DNA of 64,000 nucleotides from Artemisia argyi (Eukaryota > Streptophyta > Magnoliopsida > Asterales > Asteraceae), in assembly GCA_030686995.1 (NCBI GenBank), contig CM060680.1, positions 197,829,322-197,893,321 of the forward strand. Reading direction: 5' to 3'. Every line of letters starts with the position of its first letter. The first letter of the stretch is position 1. Below the pieces are notes generated by a model that was not told where the DNA came from, did not search any database, and was given only the letters and a program-made list of their open reading frames with translations. Below are positions 33,301 to 46,735 of the stretch, piece by piece. Position numbers and translations under genes: made by a program.

Positions 33301-33935
33301 TTTGCAAAGATTGAATACAAGCTACAATCTTCAAGTGCAGACACAACCATAGAAGAGAGTTGAGCATGCACTTGCTCCAATGGAAGATTGAGCAAATGAT
33401 AGAGACCAGCCTTCTTCTTACCCAAGCCCAACACCTTCCTGGTTTTCAAATTATGAATAACACAAAACTGCTCATAAAAAGTGACAAAACATTGAGAGTC
33501 TTTTGTCAATTTTGAGACTGACAAAAGTCTGAATTTGAATGAAGGAACAACCATGACATTTTTTAGCTTAATTTTGTTTTGTAACACCTTATTTCCAACT
33601 TGTGAGATGATAGATGTGTGACCATTAGGCAAATTAATCATTTGTTTATACTTAAGAGTCTGAACATCTATTAGATCCTCACTATCAGGTGACATGTGAT
33701 CACTAGCTCCAGTGTCAATTATCCAACCTTCTATCACACCATTTGTGCAGGAAAAACAATAAATTGTACCTTCACCAAATGGATGATCCATTTCAGTTGG
33801 TTCTTGAGCATTTTGATTGAACTGTGGCAAACTTTTCATGAGTTGCTCAAACTGTTTGGATGTAAACACAACATGACCACTGTTTTCAACTACTGCAGCA
33901 GTCCTTTTGACATTTCCATTGCCATTCTTAACCAC
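30354..33935 (-). CDS. pol: Copia pol: protease, integrase, reverse transcriptase, RNase H
   Basis: 1193 residues counted from a GTG codon; the frame continues upstream to the TGA that separates it from gag, so no start codon of its own is likely. Protease DTGAS at 74-78. GAG-pre-integrase HHCC (HHRLGH...CLTC) about 232-264. Integrase core with HIDIWGP (about 290), RSDNALEF (about 352) and QQNGRVERKHRN (about 385), i.e. D, D and E present. A Gln-rich linker with three ESYQQDQ-like repeats (about 551-580). RT about 690-930 with YVDD at 866-869. RNase H about 1010-1150 with CDSDWASC, SSAEAEYRA and DNQAA. All catalytic motifs look intact. The frame ends inside the 3' LTR. Confidence 0.95.
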   Translation of the reverse strand: MVKNGNGNVKRTAAVVENSGHVVFTSKQFEQLMKSLPQFNQNAQEPTEMDHPFGEGTIYCFSCTNGVIEGWIIDTGASDHMSPDSEDLIDVQTLKYKQMINLPNGHTSIISQVGNKVLQNKIKLKNVMVVPSFKFRLLSVSKLTKDSQCFVTFYEQFCVIHNLKTRKVLGLGKKKAGLYHLLNLPLEQVHAQLSSMVVSALEDCSLYSIFANCSVPDTFAFSVFNNSYSLWHHRLGHVSNSTFKHIDSVPQCHSNASNKACLTCPMVKFAKLPYPTSVSHSKVSFHLIHIDIWGPYKVPTIGHHRYFLTIVDDCCRAVWTYLLVKKSDAFTVLKSFHTFVKTQFEKDIKIIRSDNALEFLKGSIGPYMKSLGIEHQTSCVDRPQQNGRVERKHRNILEIERALRLHAHLLVHYWGDCVITATYLINRFPTAVLKFKTPYEILMHSKPDYGHLRVFGCLAVASNPTRIADKFESRGVPCLFLGYPQHQKGYKLYNLLTHTRFVSRDVVFYEHIFPYSKSSMNQVLQPIPAPMSSSIWYEDFMSTTQPVTTPESYQQDQQSAESYQQDQLSAETYQQNQHSPEPVRTETEIHGEEVQQVEQPAPPVFETTAETQPSGTRKSSRVPVTPSWLKDYVTSHLPRANQVSVTPLQSQFQAFLCALLANTAPTSFKEAIKIPAWGNAMDVEIRALEDNETWEVTTLPKDKKAIACHWIYKIKYNADGSEDKKKARLVVNGNRQRKGVDYEETFAPVAKMVTVRALLAIAAMKGWDICQMDVSNAFLHGDLFEEVYMQMPQGYVGKGDKVQDVPTNQNLVCKLKKSFYGLKQAPRQWFAKLSSALVSFGYVQSKADYSLFVKSNGTSFTAVLVYVDDLMITGSDNSEIQALKSQLSSHFHMKDLGELNYFLGLEVCKSDQGIFISQKKYTTDLLHEAGLSNAKTYKLPMDPHVKLQVDIGTPLSDPEVYRKYIGKLIYLTITRPDICYTVQLLSQFMQNPTSVHMQAVKHLLRYLLKSPGQGILLANDSAAHLTAYCDSDWASCPMTRRSTTGYCILLGQSPISWKSKKQSVVSRSSAEAEYRAMALTCCEVTWLVSLLRDLGIKDLGPVELKCDNQAALYIAANPVFHARTKHIEVDCHYVRDQVKNGQVSPSYVSTKEQLADVFTKVLPEDQHSKLMFKLGVSNSSTSQLEGECQRGVG
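30375..30386 (-). other. Element E polypurine tract
   Basis: On the minus strand TTGAGGGGGAG immediately before TGTCAAAG of the 3' LTR. Confidence 0.85.
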
Positions 33936-33971
33936 TGATTTTCCTTTCTGACCTTGTTTATACTTATAATG

Positions 33972-34826
33972 TCAAACAGGATAACCAATTTTCTTCCAAC
34001 ACTTCTCTGGTGGATGCCACTTAAATCCACAGATATTACACTTATCTTTTACCTCTCCCTTGCTGTACAGAGCAATTGATTCAATCCCCAGATGACTATT
34101 ATTTCCAAACACCCCTCTTTGTGATTCTTCTTGTTGAAGCAAAGAACAAGCAGTTTCAACACTAGGCAGAGGAGAGTTCAACAACAGTTGACTTCTTTGA
34201 CTTGCAAAATGATCATCCAGACCATTGAGAAATTGAAACAACCTTTGCTCTTCCTTCTGAACATTCAAGGCTTGAATAAACACAGCAACTTCAGGAGTTA
34301 TATTGACAATTCTTGGCAATTCATTCATGGAATCCAACTCTTCCCAAACACACTTCATATTGGTGTAATACTCACTAATGGACCTTCCTGATTGCATGAT
34401 TGCATAAGTTTCTCTATTGAGTTTGTACTTATGAGATCCATTACTCAGTGCAAACCTTGTTTCCAACTGAAGCCATATGGCATGAGTTGTCCCCATAAAC
34501 ATGATGGATTTACCAATAGATTCAGAAACAGAATTCATTAACCAACTAATTACCAGATTGTTACACGTGTCCCATTGTTCTTGTAAACTAGCATCATCAA
34601 CTGATCTTGGAACCGTACCTCTAATGAATCCTAACTTCCGTTTTGTGGACAAAGCTATCTCTACTGATCTTCTCCAAGAACGATAGTTCTGAGCCCCAAG
34701 AAGTTTTTCAGTCACCATCAGTGTACCAGGTCCATCAGAAGGATGCAAGAACAGTGGATTTTGAAATAACATCTGATTATTCATCATTCCAGCAGTTTCA
34801 GATGAAGAAGAAGATGCTGAATTCAT
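33972..34826 (-). CDS. gag: Copia gag of element E
   Basis: 284 residues from ATG at 34826 to TGA at 33974-33972. Copia-type gag: LLGAQNYRSWRRSVEIAL near the N-terminus, a central helical region (ISEYYTNMKCVWEELDS, FQFLNGLDDHFASQRSQLLL) and a zinc knuckle C-X2-C-X4-H-X4-C near the end (CNICGFKWHPPEKC). The TGA follows IGYPV and precedes HYKYK in the same frame. In related gags this place carries Trp (GYPxWH), so TGA most simply replaces TGG. Without the stop, gag and pol would be one frame, as is usual in plant copia elements. Confidence 0.93.
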   Translation of the reverse strand: MNSASSSSSETAGMMNNQMLFQNPLFLHPSDGPGTLMVTEKLLGAQNYRSWRRSVEIALSTKRKLGFIRGTVPRSVDDASLQEQWDTCNNLVISWLMNSVSESIGKSIMFMGTTHAIWLQLETRFALSNGSHKYKLNRETYAIMQSGRSISEYYTNMKCVWEELDSMNELPRIVNITPEVAVFIQALNVQKEEQRLFQFLNGLDDHFASQRSQLLLNSPLPSVETACSLLQQEESQRGVFGNNSHLGIESIALYSKGEVKDKCNICGFKWHPPEKCWKKIGYPV

Positions 34827-35094
34827 AACTATTGATGCGGAAGCGTTTTATAGATTCAAGAAACCGTTACAGGGATAACCTATTGATTCACGAATTCAAG
34901 AAACATGAATTGAATCAATTACAGGTGTTTGTGAAGAAATTTGATAGGGATTAGTCAAAGAATTATGAAATTTGGTGTTGAAATGGTGGTTTTATGAAGA
35001 TGATCGGAAAAGTTAGTTACGGTGGTTGAAGGTGATCGGAAAAATTAGTTAGAGTGGTTGTAACGATTGCAACTGATCAAGAACTCATTATTGA

Positions 35095-35106
35095 GCTCTG
35101 ATACCA
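35095..35106 (-). other. Element E primer-binding site
   Basis: On the minus strand TGGTATCAGAGC, complementary to the initiator tRNA-Met 3' end, touching the 5' LTR. Confidence 0.95.
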
Positions 35107-35304
35107 TGTTGACAATAATGAGTTGAGAGAATCACACATTTCACACACTCACACAAGAGTGAAAGTGATTTCATTTAGCTGAAAATGTATGTGGTTACAG
35201 AGTATATATACACGGGAAATAACAGAATATTTACAATACTAGTCCTTCAACTATCTAATTGTAACACTTCAGTTCCTGAACTATTATCCAACTCCTCTTT
35301 GACA
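35107..35304 (-). repeat. Element E 5' LTR
   Basis: 198 bp; TATA-like TATATATAC near 35199-35207 on either strand. Confidence 0.96.
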
Positions 35305-35309
35305 CAGCA

Positions 35310-36905
35310 CCATTTCTCGTTCTACATGAATAATGATATATTGCTCTAGCTCATATTCTAGAGTCTACTTCGTTTAATGACTATAGATTTCAAAATAATG
35401 TTAATATTTTGTACTTGCTCTGTCTGCGGGAGCAATTCTTGAAATGATAAACCCTAAATACATATTTATTGAGATGCTGGGGTGGTGCTTTTAACTATTA
35501 TCAGTAGTGCTTCAAATGCATACCTACTAGAAAAAGTACCACAAATGCATGCATATCCTTCCTACAAACTACTCAATATATAAGACAAAATTTATTGTTT
35601 GGATGAACAATAAAACTCAAAACCATAAATCAGAGATTAAGGTGAAAAACTGAAATATATGATTGATCAACAACAACAATAACGATAACAAATCCCGCCG
35701 GAGCCGAGTGAAACAAGTTTTAAACAAAGAGTTTTATAAACTTATAACAGAAAAAACGGATTAACATCATGCATCATCTTTTTTATATATTAACAAATGT
35801 ACCATGTATTTTGAAAAAGTTGCAAAGATATGAAGAGAACACTATAATTTCAAACATATATGATTTTATATATTTCTATATTCAAGTATGAAACGAAAAA
35901 TATATATTATATTGTTTCGAAGCAAGCAATAGGAACCTACAACGCTAAAAGTTGTATTGATAATGACTTGACATTTCTTAGAAATTTAGGTATCGTCTAT
36001 TGTTATTTTTATACGATGTCAATTCGTATGAGTTATGACCATGTACATGAATATCTGAGACACTAGCTACCTTATGATAATATATTTAATTAACACGAGC
36101 TAGTTATTTTTGAATATATAAGAATTGATTTGCACGTACGTACACATTAAATATTGATCTATGACATTTCAATATTCATTTCTAAAGGTGTTGTATGCAA
36201 AGTAAAGACGGTAGTTAATTATATGCAAAGCAAAGTAACACATGACATTGAGGATATGATCTCGCGAGTATGTTCTTGAAAGACAAAGTATAGTATACAT
36301 ATGGATTCGATCATTAGCTAGGTCACCGTCATGCGTCGACTCTTCGTTAAACATACCTTTATAGATTTATATTTTTGTGTAATTGGTGTATAATATAAGG
36401 TATACGGAGTATTAATTACTGTTAATACGCTGATTTGTAACTCTATACATTAACATGGAATATACATAAAATCTATTCGGGTATTCATCATATATTGCTT
36501 CACTACTTCACTAGTATTTAGCAGTATCTCTTATAAGTCTAATTTTATGAGCTTGGCATAGATCCAAATATTAAAATCAGCCAGATTTTGTAAACCTACC
36601 ATTCTCTGAAATCGTATACCCTCATAATGGCCGGGGTTGTAAACATCTAACTTTTGAAGAGCACATTTTTCTTGAGCAATAACTTCTCTGAAAATGTGGG
36701 ATCTATATCATTTATAGGTATAGACAGTCGATATACGGAGAATACATCAACACAAAAACATCACTAATTTCATCATTTAATGGACCACTGTTTTCCCTAG
36801 CCTGCCACTTCCATTAGTACATAATAATCTCACTTTCCTTAGGAAATAAAACACACCATCAACCTCACTAGCTTGATAAAAACTAGCAAGTCTTTTTTTT
36901 AAAAA
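35310..36905. other. Intergenic region upstream of the MYB gene
   Basis: AT-rich, no supportable gene. A TTTATAGG string near 36713 is a possible but unproven promoter element. The leader just before the ATG is A/T rich (TTTTTTTTAAAAAATGGGG). Confidence 0.5.
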
Positions 36906-39839
36906 ATGGGGAGGTCACCAAGCTCAGAAATGGGGTTAAAGAAAGGCCCGTGGACATCTGAAGAAGATCGAAAACTTGTCACTTACATCGAAGAACATGG
37001 TCATGGAAGTTGGCGTACGCTGCCTCTCAAAGCTGGTAAGTTATTACTTATTAGACATGCATATGAGCATTTTCGCGCTTTCATAACTTTGGTTTTAGTT
37101 TTGTAAACTCATTTATGTAACTCATCTAGGTTTACAAAGATGCGGAAAGAGTTGCAGACTGAGATGGACAAACTATTTGAGACCAGATATCAAAAGAGGA
37201 AAGTTTACTTCCCAAGAAGAACAAACCATCATGCAACTTCATGCTCTTCTTGGCAATAAGTAATATAATGCTTCCCTTATTTTTTGTCTCCATACACTAA
37301 TAACATGCATATATATAGTTGATGTTACACAAGTTTTTACATATATGGTATTGTGCATGTATCTTACAAGATTGCAACAGTCACCCAAAGTTACATACTC
37401 CAGTATATCAAAGGCTAAAGCCTTGGTGAATGTTTTTCATTCTAAATTAGGAAAGTACATGCAAACGCCTAGGATGAGTGTTTTACCTCTAAAATGATGC
37501 CGCTAACCAACCACCACCCCCCCCCCCCCCCCCCCCCCCTTTATCTTTTTTTATTTACTTTTTACTTTTCTGATTTTGTTAATTTATATTATAAAACTAA
37601 GAAATAAAAAGTACAGAACAGGAAACGTAAAGTTTAACAAGTCAAAAGTAGTAAAACAAAAAAAAAAGTACTGAGTAGAATTGAAAATCATAGAATATTG
37701 TCTTGTTTTCTTAATAAAGTGGGTAAAACGTATAGAACATAAAATAAATTGTTTAGCAAGTCAAAAGTACTAAAAGACAAAAAATACGAAACAAAAAATT
37801 ATAAGAAATTGTCTCGTTCTCTTAATACTGTAAGTAAAAGAAAAGGTAAGCGGGTTTAGGAGCGTAGCCATAACAATACCCTTTGTATTATTCAACTAAT
37901 AACACAATGACATCATCATGCTAGCAACTATATTTTACAAGTAATACTCTCTCACGTTTTTTGGTTGTTTTTTTTATATTTTTATAATTTTGTTTAAAAA
38001 TATTTTTTATTAAAAAATTGCATAAATCTATCTCATTCACTTCACGTCATAAGTAAATGACACATAAATCTCTCCTTTATAGGTGTAATCAACAATTATC
38101 ATTGTCAACAACTACTACCAACTTTTTCTTGTTTATTAAAACTATATATCTCTTGTTTTTACCCATTTTTTCTTGTTTATTAAAACTATATATCTCTTGT
38201 TTTTTGTATTTTTTTTTCGTCATCATTGCAAATAGTATACACAATAGAAAACATTTGAATGGTCAAAACACAATCATTTATATGAAAGGAAAATTCTATT
38301 TTCTAGTATATTACTCCGTATGAATTATGATAGAATGGTACAGGGATGCATTTGATGTGGGGCATATATGTTCTATTTTTTTATTGAAATAGAATGTTTT
38401 CCCCGGAATCTTGTATATAAAGCCAAGGTAAGTGGTCACTCCAATTAATCTTGATAATAGATTGAGAGAGAGACACTTGCGAAACAAAGGTAGAGCCAAT
38501 AAGCCAAATATAAACCCTACCATAGAAAAAGATGGAAGTCACACATGTGTTTGAAAATTATGTAACAAACTAAATTTGTTATTGGTACTAAACTAAATGT
38601 TCATTTTCAAATTTCATACAGTTTTAGAAAATGATTCCTATACAATATTAACTAATAAAATTTATTCTCACTCACTTAAAAGCATATTGAGCAATTGAAA
38701 TTAAAAGTAATTTTGGAATAACCCAAAATGGCAAAATGGACGAGTCCAGGTCAACAGGTCGATTGGTTAAGGTTAACTAATATTAAGGGTGACAATTCGT
38801 GTCGTGTATAAACTAGAAGGGTGATATTTGCATAGATGCGGCATATATTAAGGGTGACAATTCGTGTCGTGTGCAGATTGACGAGTCTGGGTTAACAGGT
38901 CGATGGGTTCGGGTTAACTAATATTTTTTTCGTCAAAGTACACCTTGTTATAATTATTTGAAAATATATTGGTCATAGTTATAGATCATAATTTATTCCC
39001 CTTTAGCATAACACAACAATAGAAAATAGGAGTATTTCTCATGACAAAAGGGCAAGATGTTTCCCTATTTGCTATATATTTACAGAATGTGTGTTGATAC
39101 CGTGAAATACATATTTTTCAGATGGTCAGCTATCGCATCTTACTTACCTAAGAGGACAGATAATGAGATCAAGAACTATTGGAACACACATATCAAAAAA
39201 CGATTAACCAAAATGGGTATCGATCCAGTAACCCACAAGTCGAGAATAAGAGTTGCTACAAACTTGAGTCACATGACTCAATGGGAGAATGCTCGTCTTG
39301 AAGCAGAGGCTAGACTTGTTCGTAAGTCTAGGCTTATCTCGGAGTCTTACCAACGAATCCAAGATAATTTCTCTCCTCTTACAAATGAGTCACTAGTTCA
39401 ACATTTATCGCAGCCACAACCATTATGCCTTGATGTCCTTAAAACATGGCAAGACATTGTTTTGGGTAAACAATCCGACTTGAAAGGGCAACAAACTCCT
39501 CTTTCCACCTTAAAATTTTTCGAAAAAGCTTTATCATCACACTCCAGCATAAAAAATGGATCCATGCCAATTTTTAGTCCCACCAAAAGTATTGAACCAT
39601 CATCTAATATACTTATGACCACAAAAGATTGGAAAAACTCGAAAGAACCATCTAACATCTTCGAACTCACGAAAGAAGAAAATGTGCTCGACATGCTTGA
39701 AGTCAATGACATTCTCTATCAAGATCTTTGCATGATGGAAGCACTTACACGGCCTATTGTGGATAATGAAAGCCATGGTGATGCTTTTGCAGATAAGAAC
39801 GATTATTGGAGGCAGATTATTGAAGAATTAGAGAAATAG
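36906..39839 (+). CDS. R2R3-MYB transcription factor, MIXTA-like (subgroup 9)
   Basis: Three exons: 36906-37035, 37130-37259, 39122-39839 (978 bp, 325 residues), with phase-1 and phase-2 introns at the standard R2R3-MYB places. R2 ([11 protein letters not shown]...SWRTLP...[10 protein letters not shown]) has three Trp; R3 ([10 protein letters not shown]...[21 protein letters not shown]) has the usual Phe for the first Trp. Behind R3, [20 protein letters not shown] is the motif of subgroup 9 (MIXTA, MYB16/MYB106/MYB17). The bHLH-binding signature in R3 is absent. Family members act in the nucleus and control epidermal cell outgrowth, trichomes and cuticle formation. The N-terminus is MGRSPSSE where the family norm is MGRSPCCE. 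Start is the only ATG that gives the conserved N-terminus. The C-terminal half is Ser/Lys-rich and unstructured. Which of MYB16, 106 or 17 it equals is not decidable here. Confidence 0.95.
37260..39121 (+). other. MYB intron 2 (1.86 kb) with simple repeats
   Basis: Contains a C23 run (37517-37539), a direct duplication of about 45 bp with TTTATTAAAACTATATATCTC (about 38118 and 38163), and a TE-like patch at 38745-38925 with two copies of AAGGGTGACAATTCGTGTCG. No exon-like frame found inside. Confidence 0.8.
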
Positions 39840-40232
39840 TTTGTAGTAGTTTTTATGATTTCATCTGTTTTTAGTAATAATGTTTGCAATAAATCTGGCT
39901 ATGTGATATTAAGATATGATTAGCTACTAGAAGGGTTATAAAATGTACGTTAGGGTTTACTAGCTAAAAGAGTGTGATATTTGAGCTTCACTTGTTGTAC
40001 CATGCATTTTAACGGCCACTTGTTGTACCATGCATTACCATTTACCACGATTTGTTACCTGTTCAAAAACTAAAATAATGAACTGACACTCGTTAACCTT
40101 TTTATGTTAGCAAAGAATGCTCATTAATATCGACAACAAAATATAATATTCAAATGTATCGAAGCTAGAAAATCTATAAAACAAAATATTAGAAAAACAT
40201 TTCTGTTTTGGTAAAAATAAATAAATAAATAA
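39840..40232. other. Intergenic between MYB and solo LTR
   Basis: MYB 3' flank; holds a short direct repeat ACTTGTTGTACCATGCATT (about 39988 and 40018). Nothing else seen. Confidence 0.6.
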
Positions 40233-40548
40233 TGTCACACCCTCGACGAAGGCGGAAACACGAGGTGCAACGAATCAATATACATTGCCAAAGAGAAATA
40301 GAACAATATCATAATTTACATTAAAGGAAAAATATATCATTACAACATTGTTATAGCCGACCTTGGCAATTTAAAACATAAAGTTTGGTTTCCAAAAGAT
40401 AGCATTTTAGTACATAATGATCCGTAGTGACATATGAAAACTTCATTATGTAAAGACCTTGAAGAAAAGCTACTGACGATCACCTGAAATGCATGAGAGA
40501 AAACGGGTCAACTATGAAAATAGTTGGTGAGCACACACGTTTTATATA

Positions 40549-40578
40549 ATACTAGAAGGGTACCCGCACAATGCGGCG
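40549..40578 (-). mobile_element. Helitron-like 3' terminus inside the solo LTR
   Basis: On the minus strand a GC hairpin (CCCGCCGC...GCGGG) followed by a short spacer and CTAG|T, the form of a Helitron 3' end. The insert probably runs right to about 41010, but the 5' end was not found. Confidence 0.4.
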
Positions 40579-41287
40579 GCGGGTACCCTGTGATTAAATT
40601 TTGTGGCGAGTAAATGTTGTTTATTTATACATTAATTCTAACGATAACTTTACTAAAGAATGATAATTTTTAATTAAAATAACTATAACCCATAACAATT
40701 CAAACTATTTGATCTCCAAATAGACGTGTGAGAGAGATATGAAATTGTTGTAGATTTATATGTTAAATGCGATTACACGTTTTAATAATCATTATTGATA
40801 ATAACAAACTTTTAGCGGTTACAAGTATTAATATGGTGACATTTTTTTTCTCATTAAAAATCACATTTATTTCATTAATATGATAGGTTATAAGTTTTGA
40901 CCAAGTAAATTACATTTAAGTTTTTATGGCTTTCTTTAATAAGAAATGTTTTTGGTCTTAAGAATTTTAAGACTTCCTTATTTAGAATGTCCTAAATGCT
41001 TTATAAAGGAGTATAGATGAGAAACCATTAGAGAAAGTTCACAAGCCAAAGACGTTGTCAAATATTATGTCTTGTAGTCAAGCACCCGCGGTCATAATAA
41101 GTCACAATATAAGCACCACATATATAATAATGTATACCATGCAAAGCCCCTAATTAAATAATATGCGTCCCGTAACATAGTGAACGAGAGGTTGGCCGAC
41201 CTCTAATAGCGCTATCCATACTACTAATAGGTGACGAACAATGCGAATGTACGAACAGTACATCATACAACTATTATATACGATTAA

Positions 41288-41412
41288 GAACGCTCCAAAC
41301 ATGGGAGACTTAGCACGCTCCACCAATAAGGCGAGACTTTAGGGTTAAGAACGCTACACCAATAAGGTGAGACTTTGCACGCTCCACCAAAAATGGCGAG
41401 ACTTTAGGTCAT
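41288..41412. repeat. Short tandem repeats, about 35-40 bp unit
   Basis: Three to four imperfect copies of ACGCTCCACCAATAAGGCGA followed by GACTTT. Confidence 0.8.
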
Positions 41413-42831
41413 AGCACGTACAGTACATTATGTTCAAAAGTTCAAGTTGAGTTCAAGAGTTCTAAACAAGTTATAAGGTCAAGAAAAGTCAAAAGAGTTC
41501 ATAATAATCAAAGAGTTCAAAACAATGTTCAAAGAGTTCAAGTAATAATTCATGCATCCACCCCAAAGCGATTAAAATAGTTAGAAAAAGGGGTTCGTGA
41601 ATACTCACCTTATGCAACAGATACAAAAGGCTAGTGATTGAACAGAAATAGGCTCGATTCCCTAACAGCAACCTAATATGAATGAAGTGTTTCCAATGTA
41701 AGAAATGAAACAATGTTACACATGTGTATACGTACGTTATCAATACCACTTGTAGCTTTTGAAAATAACGTTTATCGTTTAGTGTTTTATTAGTAAATAT
41801 AACGTTTTCGGCGTAGTTTAACCTTGTTCTAACTTTAGAAAAATATGTCCAAACGGCTTCACAAAACTAGTCGTGAAATATAGTACGTTAAGTGTTAATG
41901 TTCAAGCTCGGCGTTTTTGAAAACCTTGTAATAATGTCTAGATGTAGTCTTGTTTAACTTTTGATTGTATGTGCCTCGAACGATAAGAAATATAGCTCCA
42001 AATGTTGTTACATGAAAAATATAATGTTTAACACTTAGAAAATTCAATTATAGGAAAGCTGCCAAAAATATATATATTTCGTCAAAGTTCAAATGCTTGT
42101 ATCTTCTTCGTTTAAGCTTGTTTTTTACGTTCTTTATATCCCCGAAATCTTGGGACAACATACTAATATATTTTTGATAAGTCGGGACGGCTAGATTACG
42201 GCTAATGCTTTAGATTTGCCATTGAAAAACGTGGGACAGCTAGTAATTTCCTTTTATAGTCCAAGGGTATTTTGGTAATTTCAATGCAAGGGCATAATGG
42301 TAATTTCAATGGATAATGATAATATCTAGATATTATTTAGATATTTTAGTAAGCATTTTAATTAGTAGTATCGGGTACATTGCTAATGCATAAAAATCGT
42401 AATTACGTAAATCGTTGTAATTAAAAGTTTTTAACGATACGTTAAATAAATAAATTCAAAACGTCGGGTAAATTAATAATATAACTTTTATATCATTATA
42501 ACGAGTGTAAAAATATGTTAGGACCATCGTCGGAATTGTCGGATCAATTATTCAAAACAATAGCTCATAGGATAACGTTTATTATATAGATAACCGTACG
42601 TATACAGGAATGATGCAACTCACGCATGAATGACAAACTTTCTCCGGGAGTAAATAGTATTTTGTGAATAGTAAAATTTTTGAAAAACATCTCAATATCA
42701 CTAACCGACTCCAAAAACGATGAATAGTGAAATTATGAATAGTGTTTGGTGAATAGTAATCAATGAATAGTAAATTTGAAAAGTTCAGGAAATAAATGAA
42801 GACGCGAAAAATTACGGGTTGTTACAAATAA

Positions 42832-45023
<2,192 letters not shown>

Positions 45024-45279
45024 AACCTTACACACGGCCGCAATATTGTCGTTGCACGCCTTATAAGAACATACATGCACACCTTCAAAGAAAAATTTTG
45101 TATTTCCAATTTCTTATCAAATTCTTTAAAACAACTATGTTTTTTTTTTTTTTTTTTTTTAAACATGTATGTTCTTTTTAGAACATATGTGCAAAAATAC
45201 AATTATTAAAAGTGTGTATATATGTTTTTTGTGATTTTTTCAATTTTCGCAGATAAAATGATTCTCGCAATAATGTCTC

Positions 45280-45282
<3 letters not shown>

Positions 45283-45351
<69 letters not shown>

Positions 45352-45532
45352 TTTTCTAACATGTGCCCTAAGGCACATGTTAAGCACACAAAAAGTACCA
45401 TGGGACCCACGAAAAAGGACATAAGAATTCACACAAAAGTACACTTGTCTGTACTTTTGCGTGGGTCCCTGAGTATTTTTATGTACCTTTTGTTGTGCTT
45501 AACATGTGCACTAGGGCACAAGTTAGAAAAAC

Positions 45533-45590
<58 letters not shown>
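45283..45590. mobile_element. Foldback element set in (TA)n tracts (2)
   Basis: 187-bp palindrome at 45348-45534, from GGGTTTTTCTAACATGTGCC to ...AAGTTAGAAAAACCC, between (TA)n at 45283-45347 and 45535-45590. The left arm itself holds the hairpin CATGTGCC-CTAA-GGCACATG. The short frames over it are artefacts. Confidence 0.85.
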
Positions 45591-45594
<4 letters not shown>

Positions 45595-45760
45595 TAACTA
45601 ATTAATTATTTAAAAATTTGTACCTTTTTAATTGGTACTTTTCTTTTTTTACTCCTTCAGCCTCACATGACCCACACAATATAAAATACTATTCTCATAA
45701 CTGAGGCTGTACCAACAAATAAGTACTCCATTAATTATCTATTCTTTGATGCTTTATATG

Positions 45761-46386
45761 TTCCATCAAAATAGTGAGATTACTATTTGCATCAAATGAA
45801 TATTTATTTAGTACTCCATTAATTATCAATTCTTTGATGCTTTATATGTTCCATCAAAATAGTGAGATTACTATTTGCATCAAATGAATATTTATTTAGT
45901 TATGAGGAATGTTTTGTGTATGATTTGCAACATATAAAATGATGGGGTAACCCAAAGTAAAGAAAAATGTCTAATCTAGAAATAAAACTGTCAGTTTGTG
46001 TATGATTTGCAACATATAACCGATTTACCTTCCATCGGTTAAATAAGAGTGTGTAATTTGAAGGGTATACACAGTGGCGGACTCAGGATTTTCTAAGGCG
46101 GGTGGCAAAAAAAATTTTTTTGATAAAATTCGTGATGCATTTTAATAAAAAGGTCATAATTTTTTATTTTTTTTTAAAGTAAAAACTAAGGTTTTTACAT
46201 TTTTGGCTTCAAGGTGGGGGGTAATTTGATTTTTTGGAGGAGTGCACTTTAATAAAAAGGACCAAAAATAAAAATTTTTACACTAAAATCTAAACTTTTC
46301 CGGCGAGTCGTGGAGGGCACCCCCCCTCCCCAAAAAAAAAATCAATACCTCGGTCCGCCCCTGGGTATACACACAATTAATCACAC
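45761..46386. repeat. Duplicated segment, copy 2
   Basis: Direct copy of 44423-45023, again with the 88-bp unit doubled (45761, 45849). The MITE is included, so the duplication is younger than the MITE. Confidence 0.9.
46072..46363. mobile_element. hAT-like MITE, copy 2
   Basis: Same terminal repeats and the same GGTATACA duplication (46064-46071, 46364-46371) as copy 1. Confidence 0.88.
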
Positions 46387-46692
46387 TATACATAAAAAAA
46401 AACTGAATTCAAAAGCATGAGATAATATAAAGAAAAAAAATAGTTGGCTATACAAAACTATAAAAATTAACAAGTAAGCTACATCTTCGTATAATTAGCC
46501 CAAAAGGTTATTAGTGTTGTTTAGCTTTTGTTTAAAACCCGGCTTTTGAGATTGATTTTAATTAGTTGACTTCATATAAATGTTATAAAGTTATTTATTG
46601 TGTCTTATAATTTTTAATTTAGCGAGTTCAGAGAGTTTAGGTCACAACAAAGGGAATGATCTCATGACTAACTTTTATGCCTAAATATATGA
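46387..46692. other. Intergenic
   Basis: AT-rich, nothing recognised. Confidence 0.5.
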
Positions 46693-46735
46693 CTAACTGT
46701 TGAAAATTTAGTTTAATTGAGGGTTCATGTCATAG

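Larger units (their letters stand above)
30172..35304 (-). mobile_element. Element E: nearly intact Ty1/copia retrotransposon
   Basis: Bounded by CAGCA duplications (30167-30171 and 35305-35309). LTRs are 203 and 198 bp (30172-30374, 35107-35304), differing by about four substitutions and one short gap, so insertion is recent. PBS TGGTATCAGAGC (initiator tRNA-Met type) abuts the 5' LTR; a purine tract GAGGGGGAG abuts the 3' LTR. Gag and pol are full length and in the same frame, separated by a single TGA. Order protease-integrase-RT-RNase H marks Ty1/copia. The gag form suggests the Ale/Retrofit group, with low certainty. Confidence 0.97.
40233..42826 (+). mobile_element. Solo LTR of family X
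   Basis: Starts TGTCACACCC and ends GGTTGTTACA, flanked by AATAA duplications (40228-40232, 42827-42831; note the flank is A/T-rich). 2594 bp with no internal region. Related to 1-2689. It contains a Helitron-like terminus at about 40549-40578 and a small tandem array at 41288-41412. Confidence 0.75.

Noticed and set aside
41288..41412. CRISPR-like array
   Set aside because: A few imperfect tandem copies without unique spacers, in a plant LTR; a simple tandem repeat.
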